Shown here in pieces: positions 1-5,609 of a DNA stretch of 14,742 nucleotides. This DNA is from Promethearchaeota archaeon (GTDB lineage Archaea > Asgardarchaeota > Lokiarchaeia > Sigynarchaeales > SOKP01). The translations under genes were made by a program, and so were the position numbers. The DNA lies in assembly GCA_019057975.1 (NCBI GenBank), contig JAHLWJ010000094.1:1-14742 (forward strand), read 5' to 3'. Below the pieces are notes generated by a model. That model made no database searches. It saw nothing but the letters and a program-made list of their open reading frames with translations, and was not told where the DNA came from. Position 1 is the stretch's first letter. Each line of letters starts with the position of its first letter.

Positions 1-224
1 AAGCTTCGTATCTTAAAATTCCAATTCTTACGGCCAGGGAAGGCACTGAGCGGCCCATTACCGTTGACGAAGGGACTAACACAATAATAGGAAACGATTT
101 AGCGAAAGCCAAAAAGTATATTGAAGAAATTTTTTCAAATAAGTACAAAAAAGGAAAAAATATTGAAAAATGGGACGGTCAGACGGCTAAAAGAATAGTA
201 AGGATAATTACATCCTTTAATTAA
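1..224 (+). CDS. wecB: UDP-N-acetylglucosamine 2-epimerase, C-terminal end (5' truncated)
   Basis: Reading in frame from base 3 gives 73 residues ending at TAA 222-224; the start lies outside the window. The peptide holds the conserved C-terminal block of the non-hydrolysing UDP-GlcNAc 2-epimerase family: AREGTERPITV followed by DEGTNTIIGND. In the family this region lines the UDP-sugar and allosteric site. The tail (EKWDGQTAKRIVRII) also matches the usual family ending, a K-W-D-G-x-A-A-x-R-I pattern. The enzyme interconverts UDP-GlcNAc and UDP-ManNAc in the cytoplasm, supplying ManNAc or ManNAcA for surface glycans, which fits the neighbours. The stop is only 5 bases from the stop of the convergent flippase gene. 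Hand-counted G+C here is about 35%, higher than the glycan genes that follow, so it may belong to an older or differently derived block. Family assignment is strong despite the short piece; UDP-GlcNAc specificity is inferred. Confidence 0.85.
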   Translation, partial: ASYLKIPILTAREGTERPITVDEGTNTIIGNDLAKAKKYIEEIFSNKYKKGKNIEKWDGQTAKRIVRIITSFN

Positions 225-229
225 TGGGA

Positions 230-1885
230 TTATTTTAAAAAAAATTTTACAAAATCTAATATTTTTCTAAGTATGAGATGATCTTTCTCATCTTTAATTA
301 AAATTGTTTCAATAAGGACAATATCTGATTTTTTTATTATCTTGAATAGTATTAAAAAACTTAAATAACACAATATGAAAAATAAAACGGAGAATATATT
401 TAAGTTCTTAAAAAAATACAAATTAAAGAATCCAATTAAATATTGGTTGATCTGATCTAATACTAAAAACTCAAAACTTATTGTAAGTCCTAAGGCTAAA
501 GGAAAGAGGAAAAAAACCATCACTAACTTGGTTAAATTCTTATTTAGTTTCCAAATTTTTGTACTTAGAAATAAAGCAATCATAGCTACTAATAAATTTG
601 AAATAATGATGCTTATCATCCCCCAAATTAATCCAAAATTAACAAGAAATACAACAAATAAAGGTAATCTAATGATAAAAGCTAAAAACCTGTAATAAAA
701 AATCCATTTTACTTTATTTGTTGCTAATAAAAATGATTCAAATGGGGTTCCAACAAATAAAAAAATTGTTGAGAATAACATAACTTTAAGTAAATTAGAA
801 TAAATAAGATAAGATTCACCAAAAACAATATCTAAAACAAAATCAGTTAAGAAAAATTGTATCCCAGCAATTAATAACAGGATAAGTAATAAAAATATTA
901 AAAATATGTTGTATAATGAAATCATTTGGTCTTTCTTTTTTTGAACATTTAAGGTTGAGAAAGAAATTGTTAATGGTGTTGAAAAAACAGTTGGGAAGTT
1001 AGTAGAAACTGAAGAATAATATTTTGAGATATTAAATCCTGTAAGTAAGAATTCACCACTAATAGTTCCTACAGAAATGTTTTGGATTTCTCCCCAAATT
1101 TCTGAAAAAAATTGTCCCGTTTTTACATAACTGCCATATCTCATTGTTTTTTTTAAAAAACCTTTAAATTTTACAGTCGAAGTGGACTTATGAGACAATT
1201 TTGGCAATTTTACCCAAATTATTAAAAAATTAAAGACAACTGGTATTAAAAGGGATATAACATTTATTATTGCGATAAAATCAATTAATAATAATCCCGG
1301 GAATAAAAATAAAACAAATAAGCTCGAGATTCTAACAATATCTCTAATTATTAGTAAAATAAATGTAGTTTTGAACATATTTAGCCCTTTTATAATGTTG
1401 TCCAAAATTGGATTTAAACCTAATATAATAATATTAGGAGATAATATTAGCAAAAGATTTGTTTGATTTTTTAAAGAAATCTCAAAAATATCTGATAATG
1501 AAATAAAAATACTTAAACTAATAATATATATGGGAATAATGAATATTAATTTTATAAAAATTGCATATTTAATGTATGCTTTCAAATTATCAATTTCATT
1601 CTTAGCAATTAATCTTGGTAGAAAAAAATTTAATGATGGAGCTAAACCTGGAGGTAAAAAAGATAGAATTAAAGTGATAATACCTACATAAGAGGTCGCT
1701 AAGATTAAGAAACCCCAGAGCTCTTGAGAGATTAATCTTGCTAATAAAAATGATATTATTATATTTAAAAAAAAAACTGAATAAACTGAATAAATTGAAA
1801 ATAATGAATTTCTAGTTAAATTCTTATATTCAGTATTTTTATCATGTTCAACAAGGCGTCTTGTTGGTAAATTCTCTGAATCCAT
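230..1885 (-). CDS. Wzx/MOP-superfamily oligosaccharide flippase
   Basis: 551-residue integral membrane protein with about 12-14 hydrophobic segments, at roughly residues 30-48, 58-80, 108-130, 142-160, 174-198, 202-224, 323-343, 362-382, 395-416, 418-440, 452-475 and 494-516. The N-terminal pattern is typical of polysaccharide-biosynthesis flippases: a charged start, first helix, then LARLISQELWGFLILATSY, a weakly hydrophobic Gly/Pro-rich helix and NFFLPRL near 86-92. Length fits the family, which is usually 400-550 residues. Proteins of this family move undecaprenyl- or dolichyl-linked oligosaccharide from the cytoplasmic to the outer face of the membrane. Here the cargo would be the product of the neighbouring glycosyltransferases. 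The ATG at 1883-1885 lies about 30-40 bases after a TATA-like box, so the leader is short. The 3' end abuts the convergent epimerase gene. The family call is safe; the substrate is unknown. Confidence 0.88.
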   Translation of the reverse strand: MDSENLPTRRLVEHDKNTEYKNLTRNSLFSIYSVYSVFFLNIIISFLLARLISQELWGFLILATSYVGIITLILSFLPPGLAPSLNFFLPRLIAKNEIDNLKAYIKYAIFIKLIFIIPIYIISLSIFISLSDIFEISLKNQTNLLLILSPNIIILGLNPILDNIIKGLNMFKTTFILLIIRDIVRISSLFVLFLFPGLLLIDFIAIINVISLLIPVVFNFLIIWVKLPKLSHKSTSTVKFKGFLKKTMRYGSYVKTGQFFSEIWGEIQNISVGTISGEFLLTGFNISKYYSSVSTNFPTVFSTPLTISFSTLNVQKKKDQMISLYNIFLIFLLLILLLIAGIQFFLTDFVLDIVFGESYLIYSNLLKVMLFSTIFLFVGTPFESFLLATNKVKWIFYYRFLAFIIRLPLFVVFLVNFGLIWGMISIIISNLLVAMIALFLSTKIWKLNKNLTKLVMVFFLFPLALGLTISFEFLVLDQINQYLIGFFNLYFFKNLNIFSVLFFILCYLSFLILFKIIKKSDIVLIETILIKDEKDHLILRKILDFVKFFLK

Positions 1886-1915
1886 ATTATTGTTACTCTA
1901 GTTTTTACTTTCTTT

Positions 1916-1924
1916 TTAATATAA
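1916..1924 (-). promoter_or_regulatory. TATA-like box for the flippase gene
   Basis: Read on the minus strand this is TTATATTAA inside a longer AT tract (1912-1929). Its centre is about 35 bases before the flippase ATG. With archaeal start-site spacing, transcription would begin about 8-12 bases before the ATG, a nearly leaderless message. There is no Shine-Dalgarno sequence before the ATG. The insertion sequence begins about 85 bases further upstream, so this promoter looks undisturbed. Based on pattern only. Confidence 0.45.
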
Positions 1925-2004
1925 CTTTTCAAAACAAGGAATTTTTCAATTAATACGATTTACTCAAAATTAAAAGGGGTACACTATTTTTTGAATAATC
2001 ATTT

Positions 2005-2009
2005 TATTA
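2005..2009. repeat. Target-site duplication, left copy (TATTA)
   Basis: TATTA directly abuts the left tip of the insertion sequence and is repeated exactly at the right tip (3484-3488). The target is AT-rich, so a chance 5-base match is possible. Its exact placement against the inverted repeat ends makes a true duplication more likely. Confidence 0.7.
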
Positions 2010-2029
2010 ACTAAAGTTCGACAACTTAA
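2010..2029 (+). repeat. Left terminal inverted repeat of the insertion sequence
   Basis: The sequence ACTAAAGTTCGACAACTTAA pairs with the reverse complement of the right end (ACTTAACTTCGACAAGATAA), with four mismatches and an unbroken 8-base core. It is the presumed transposase recognition end. Confidence 0.75.
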
Positions 2030-2105
2030 TTTATTTTATAAGATTTTAAAATACTTGCATTTTTAAAACGCAATTTCTTAAGTATAGTTGATGCATGAAA
2101 TCGAT

Positions 2106-2116
2106 ATCACCGTGAT
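2106..2116. promoter_or_regulatory. Small palindrome before the transposase gene
   Basis: ATCAC-C-GTGAT is a perfect 5+1+5 palindrome in the about 130-base stretch between the left IS end and the transposase start. It is one of the few G/C-containing symmetric sites there and could be an operator or part of the transposase binding region. No regulator is recognised, so the role is inferred from symmetry and position only. Confidence 0.2.
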
Positions 2117-2157
2117 CATAGATACCTTGAAATACCCCTCCAATTCTATTAATATCC

Positions 2158-3417
2158 ATGATTATCGTGAGTGAAAATCCCATTATTCAAGTGTATTTTG
2201 AGGATATGGGCTTAAAATTAAATCCAAGAATGGACATTGCCCTAAAGAATTTCCTTTACGGCTTACTCATGAACGAACGAGCATCGATAAAAAATATCGC
2301 TGAAAACACGATCCAAGGTCAAACTGAACGCCAGATGAATAGAGCCATTCATGAATTAAGTACGAAATCTGATGTCATTCTAAGGGATAACTTCAAGAAA
2401 TTACATGAAATCCCCCGTATTGCAATTAAATCTACGGGCGTGATTGCGTTAGATGAACATATTATTCCAAAGACGGGTAAGCACATCGAGGGAGTAGATT
2501 ATTTCCACACGACTTCAGGGGATAAGAATATCCTTGGTCTCTCAATGATCAGTACGCATTATTATGGCAGGAAGATAGAATACCCGATTGATCGAGATCT
2601 TTACCGCCGGCAACAGGAACTCGAAAAATGGGGCAAAGAAGAATTATACCGATCCAAGAATGAAATTGCGCGAGAATTAATCCGTAAATATGATGAATTG
2701 GGAGTACCGTGTAAAACATGGGTCATGGATGCCTATTTCATGACCAAGGAAAATGTAAAGGAATTGGATTCAAGAGGATTCTTCTATATTTCAAAAATCA
2801 AGCGTAATTGGTCAGCTACATTCCGGCGAAAACATTGGAGCGTATCAGACTTGCAAGCGAGCATTTCCGAGTCAGAATATGAAAGGATAGAAGCGATTAA
2901 TGCGAAAACTCACGAGAAGAAGTATTTTCTGGCAGCTGTGCGGGACGTATTCATCAATAAGATTGGAAATCATAGGTTAGTATTCCTTAAAGAATTAGAA
3001 AAGAGTGAACTGGGCAATTTCAGGGAAAAATATCTAAATTGCTGGACTTGCTTGGTCACGAACATGGTGGGCACATCGCCTAAGAAACTAATCTCGACCT
3101 ACATGAATCGCTGGACAATAGAGACGAGTTATAGGGATGCAAACCAAGAGTTACACTTGCACGGATGTATGTGGAGAAATATTGAAGGGCAATATTGCTT
3201 TATTTCCCTTGTATTTTTGGCATATAGGTTATTGATCTGGGCAGATCATTTGGGATATCTCTCTGCTTATGCCACTCAATTGCGAACTTTGGGGAAGAAA
3301 CGGGAGGCATTCAAACGATTTAGCGACGAGGTATTTGGGGAATGGATTACGGAGCTGATAAGGAGATGTGAGAGCTGTCAAGTTGCCAAGATCATCTACA
3401 AGTTAATTCATGGGTGA
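2158..3417 (+). CDS. DDE transposase (IS4 superfamily, IS701/ISH3-like)
   Basis: 419 residues. It would cut and rejoin the ends of its own element using an RNase H-like DDE core. Visible parts: an N-terminal basic helical region (about 40-68) suitable for DNA binding; the first acidic residue D99 in VIALDEHIIPKTGKH, resembling the first-Asp block of IS701/ISH3-type enzymes; a second, D191, in TWVMDAYF; and the C-terminal Glu block with E322 in YMNRWTIETSYRDANQ. That block follows the IS4 Y-(2)-R-(3)-E-(6)-K signature (Y315, R318, E322), but the last position is N329 instead of Lys. A hydrophobic helix after it (about 345-360) is usual in the superfamily. The frame is open and full length, so the protein may be active. 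The ATG lies about 130 bases inside the left IS end, without a Shine-Dalgarno site. Superfamily confident, subfamily not. Confidence 0.85.
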   Translation: MIIVSENPIIQVYFEDMGLKLNPRMDIALKNFLYGLLMNERASIKNIAENTIQGQTERQMNRAIHELSTKSDVILRDNFKKLHEIPRIAIKSTGVIALDEHIIPKTGKHIEGVDYFHTTSGDKNILGLSMISTHYYGRKIEYPIDRDLYRRQQELEKWGKEELYRSKNEIARELIRKYDELGVPCKTWVMDAYFMTKENVKELDSRGFFYISKIKRNWSATFRRKHWSVSDLQASISESEYERIEAINAKTHEKKYFLAAVRDVFINKIGNHRLVFLKELEKSELGNFREKYLNCWTCLVTNMVGTSPKKLISTYMNRWTIETSYRDANQELHLHGCMWRNIEGQYCFISLVFLAYRLLIWADHLGYLSAYATQLRTLGKKREAFKRFSDEVFGEWITELIRRCESCQVAKIIYKLIHG

Positions 3418-3463
3418 AAATGCATAATATTTAAATACATTGCAGGAAAGGATTAATTTAAGG

Positions 3464-3483
3464 TTATCTTGTCGAAGTTAAGT
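3464..3483 (-). repeat. Right terminal inverted repeat of the insertion sequence
   Basis: Reverse complement of the left end at 16 of 20 positions, sharing TTCGACAA. It is followed at once by the TATTA direct repeat. It lies 46 bases after the transposase stop. Confidence 0.75.
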
Positions 3484-3488
3484 TATTA
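3484..3488. repeat. Target-site duplication, right copy (TATTA)
   Basis: Exact copy of 2005-2009, placed directly after the right inverted repeat. Removing 2010-3488 would restore an uninterrupted AT-rich intergenic sequence between the flippase and methyltransferase promoters. Confidence 0.7.
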
Positions 3489-3495
3489 ATTAAAT

Positions 3496-3506
3496 AAATT
3501 ATATTT
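3496..3506 (+). promoter_or_regulatory. TATA-like box for the methyltransferase gene
   Basis: AAATTATATTT centred about 35 bases before the ATG at 3536. Archaeal spacing would start transcription near 3525-3530, giving a very short leader. The box lies only 8 bases outside the IS target duplication, so any upstream BRE or activator site has been replaced or moved by the insertion. Confidence 0.45.
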
Positions 3507-3535
3507 CATCAAAAATTATACCAATTTTGGTAAAA

Positions 3536-4174
3536 ATGAAAAAAGTTCTTGATTATTCAAAAATTATCCACTTTAGTAAGAAGCAATTTTCTTCGTACTG
3601 GTACCAAATAAATGAAATCATAACAAAAAATCCAGAAAATATTCTCGAAATTGGAATTGGTTTTGGATCTTTTATATCGGATTATTTGAAAAAAAGGAAT
3701 TATAATATTATTACTATGGATATCGATGAAAAACTAAACCCTGACAAAATTGGAAGCGTCTTAAATATTCCTTTTAGTAGTAAATCATTCGATATAGTTA
3801 CATGTTTTGAAGTTTTAGAACATTTGCCATTTTATGAATTTACCAAAGCTTTATTAGAATTTAGAAGAGTTTCAAGGTATTATGTAATTCTTTCTTTACC
3901 AGATATGACTTTTTATTTTAAATTTAAATTTTCTATAGATAGACATGTCGAAGTCTTGAAAATTATATCAATTCCCTTCATAAAAATAGGAAAAAAATTT
4001 TGTGAACATTATTGGGAGATTGGTTTTCAGAAAATTAAGTTAAGTTTAATAAAAGAAAATATTAAGAATGCTGGATTTATTATTCAAAAGGATTATAGAA
4101 TATTCGAGAATCCCTATCACCATTTTTTTATTTTAACAATAAGAAAAGATCAAGAGTTTACTGATACTTCTTAA
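3536..4174 (+). CDS. Class I SAM-dependent methyltransferase
   Basis: 212 residues from ATG 3536; an in-frame TTG at 3527 adds three residues but would fall at or before the predicted transcription start, so ATG is preferred. It has a Rossmann methyltransferase fold of the Methyltransf_11 type. Motif I, ILEIGIGFGSF (about 36-46), is the glycine-rich SAM loop; the acidic residue of motif II is D62 in TMDID; motif IV-V is SFDIVTCFEVLEHLP (about 84-98), the common F-D-x-V-x-x-x-x-V-L-E-H block. The C-terminal half is basic and aromatic-rich and not recognised. Within a glycan locus it may methylate a sugar hydroxyl or lipid-linked intermediate, but the sequence does not show the acceptor. The next gene follows after 29 bases on the same strand, probably co-transcribed. 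SAM-binding methyltransferase is safe; substrate unknown. Confidence 0.85.
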   Translation: MKKVLDYSKIIHFSKKQFSSYWYQINEIITKNPENILEIGIGFGSFISDYLKKRNYNIITMDIDEKLNPDKIGSVLNIPFSSKSFDIVTCFEVLEHLPFYEFTKALLEFRRVSRYYVILSLPDMTFYFKFKFSIDRHVEVLKIISIPFIKIGKKFCEHYWEIGFQKIKLSLIKENIKNAGFIIQKDYRIFENPYHHFFILTIRKDQEFTDTS

Positions 4175-4203
4175 TTATTTCATAAAAAATATGTTAGTTA
4201 GTA

Positions 4204-4743
4204 ATGAATCAAACCAGAGACCAAAATTTAAAAGATTTGAAAAATATTAGCGATGCTCAAGAGAGATTACATGTTCAATTAAGATCATTATGGGAAAACA
4301 GAAAAATTGATACTCATAAGGTCAGAGATCAATTGAATGAATTAAAATTATTACAATTTATACTATATTTTCTTATATTCTCAGGAATTTTCGCTTTCTT
4401 TATTTTAATTTCAATAAATATTCATCTCTTGATTATTATAATTGATGTGGGTGTTTTGGTAGTGTATATATCCTCCTTAAAATATGTGTCCCATAAATAT
4501 AGAAAAATTTTAAAGGTTTCTAAAAAAGAATTTAAACTTTTAATTAAAAACAAACAGAAAAGTGAAAATTCATCAACATTTCAATTAATACTCTATTCAT
4601 TTATAACTATTACGACTATTGTTATACTTATCATTTCGATGATTGGAATTCATCCATTAATTTTAATTATAATTATCAGTGTTTCCCTCTTATACATTTA
4701 TCTCTACAGGGATATTGAAGAGGATGACACTTCTAAGATCTAA
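4204..4743 (+). CDS. Small membrane protein with duplicated helical hairpin, function unknown
   Basis: 179 residues; I do not recognise the family. Residues 1-49 are polar, charged and helical (possible coiled coil). Four transmembrane segments follow, at about 50-70, 74-92, 126-147 and 150-168, with a basic linker (93-124) and an acidic tail (IEEDDTSKI). The two hairpins look duplicated: residues 53-90 and 129-166 align without gaps, 15 of 38 identical, sharing ILY at the start and I-x-I-H at the turn (H74, H150). Both termini should be on the same side, cytoplasmic by the positive-inside rule. It lies 29 bases after the methyltransferase, same strand, without a visible promoter or Shine-Dalgarno site, so it is probably expressed with it. 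It could be a small membrane partner of the glycan machinery or an unrelated resident. Confidence 0.6.
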   Translation: MNQTRDQNLKDLKNISDAQERLHVQLRSLWENRKIDTHKVRDQLNELKLLQFILYFLIFSGIFAFFILISINIHLLIIIIDVGVLVVYISSLKYVSHKYRKILKVSKKEFKLLIKNKQKSENSSTFQLILYSFITITTIVILIISMIGIHPLILIIIISVSLLYIYLYRDIEEDDTSKI

Positions 4744-5220
4744 AAAGTAAATTATATATATTAGAAAATTGAAAAATCCTCTTTGTCTAAAATTCCCATC
4801 TAGATGATTCTCTCAAACTTTCTTTAATTTTTAGTATCAATCAAAGTCCCAATAATAGTTTCATTAACAAATTTTAAATTATTTATTATTGAAGATTCTA
4901 AAACAATTGTTTTTGATTCGAACATCTTTAAAAAATATAATATAATTTCTCATTTTAATTTCTAATAACGAAATAATGTTCTTGTAGATCAAAATTAGCT
5001 TTAATTACATTTACTTGACTTTCAAAGATAATAGATAGTTAAATTTTATTTTTCATTTTAAATAAATTTAGTCGGAAGTTTCTGAAATTGTTCCATTTCT
5101 GAATGTCCAAACGAAAGATTTTTAAAACCTTGTAAAACGGAATAAGAAATCGACAATTTTTCCTAATTCTTTATAATTTTTAATTCTTTATTATTTTATT
5201 ATCTTTTTCAAGGAGCATAA

Positions 5221-5283
5221 ATGTCTGATAAGAACGGAGAAAAACGGTTTATTTTAGGGTGTAGTGGCAAACAGTACAATTAA
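5221..5283 (+). CDS. Possible 20-residue small ORF or 5' relic of a lost gene
   Basis: ATG at 5221 is preceded by AAGGAG with five bases between the last G and the ATG, the only textbook Shine-Dalgarno site I see in the window. A TTTATAATTT tract about 50 bases upstream could be a TATA box. The peptide starts MSDKNGEKRFILG, contains one Cys and stops at 5281-5283. It is hydrophilic, without a signal peptide. It may be a real micro-protein, a leader peptide, or the surviving start of a decayed gene. I recognise no homologue, and a 20-codon ORF is easily met by chance; the ribosome-binding site is the only reason to list it. Confidence 0.25.
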   Translation: MSDKNGEKRFILGCSGKQYN

Positions 5284-5548
5284 TAATACTAATGTTAGGT
5301 TTTTCTTACGGAAGATTTAAATATGAGTGGTGGCAAAAAAATAATATTTTTTAATTAGACGCCATAAGATCATATTATAAAAATTAACTTTGAAATTCAA
5401 GATTTAAAAAAATTTTTGAATAGAAATTTTCAGTTAAATAAATTCTTCATGAAAACGCTAACCAAGTAATTAGCTTGAGTGTGTAATCAAAAATCACATT
5501 TTTTTATTTCAAAGAATATTAAAGTTTAATTCACAAATACAAGGGATA

Positions 5549-5589
5549 TTTATAAATAATTTATTTGCAATCAAAAATAAAATATATTA
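5549..5589 (+). promoter_or_regulatory. Promoter region of the large GT-C-like gene
   Basis: Two TATA-like boxes lie close together: TTTATAAAT (5549-5557) and AATATATTA (about 5581-5589). The first would start transcription near 5578-5582 and give a leader of about 30 bases. The second lies 20-29 bases before the ATG and would give a leaderless message. No Shine-Dalgarno site precedes the ATG. Which box is used cannot be told from sequence. Confidence 0.4.
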
Positions 5590-5609
5590 TAATCATTTTA
5601 TAAGATATT

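Larger units (their letters stand above)
2010..3483 (+). mobile_element. Insertion sequence, IS4-superfamily-like, complete
   Basis: A 1474-base element. The ends are imperfect inverted repeats matching at 16 of 20 bases, with a shared core TTCGACAA (left 2010-2029; right 3464-3483). It is flanked by the 5-base direct repeat TATTA (2005-2009 and 3484-3488), read as the target-site duplication. It carries one transposase gene (2158-3417) filling most of its length. G+C in sampled lines is well above 40%, against 20-25% in neighbouring genes, consistent with recent arrival. It landed between two divergent transcription units, flippase and methyltransferase, without visibly breaking either. The left end holds a possible stem (ATACTT 2051-2056 with AAGTAT 2080-2085) between the tip and the gene. 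Size, duplication length and single ORF would suit an ISH3-, IS701- or IS1634-like group; the family was not tested by alignment. Confidence 0.85.
4744..5609. other. 866-base gap without a convincing full-length gene
   Basis: All six frames are rich in stops. It contains a 20-codon ORF with a good ribosome-binding site (5221-5283), an 11-codon ORF MSGGKKIIFFN (5323-5358) right after a TTTAAAT tract, and on the minus strand a 33-codon ORF (4824-4925) whose Ile/Asn-rich text vaguely recalls hexapeptide-repeat proteins. The local rise in G+C around 5220-5340, and ORFs that begin like genes then stop, suggest decayed coding sequence, but no parent gene is identifiable. The promoter of the next gene lies at the right edge. 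No tRNA, CRISPR or clear RNA structure was seen. Confidence 0.5.

Noticed and set aside
3527..3535. TTG start three codons before the methyltransferase ATG
   Set aside because: It would sit at or before the expected transcription start given the TATA box at 3496-3506; ATG 3536 is the simpler start.
4824..4925. 33-codon minus-strand ORF that vaguely resembles left-handed β-helix repeats of sugar nucleotidyltransferases
   Set aside because: Ile/Asn-rich text arises easily in AT-rich DNA; no flanking frame extends the similarity, so I do not call a pseudogene.
5065..5105. Short direct repeat TTTCTGAA in the 866-base gap, considered as a CRISPR or array start
   Set aside because: Only two 8-base copies without regular spacers; no array anywhere in the window.
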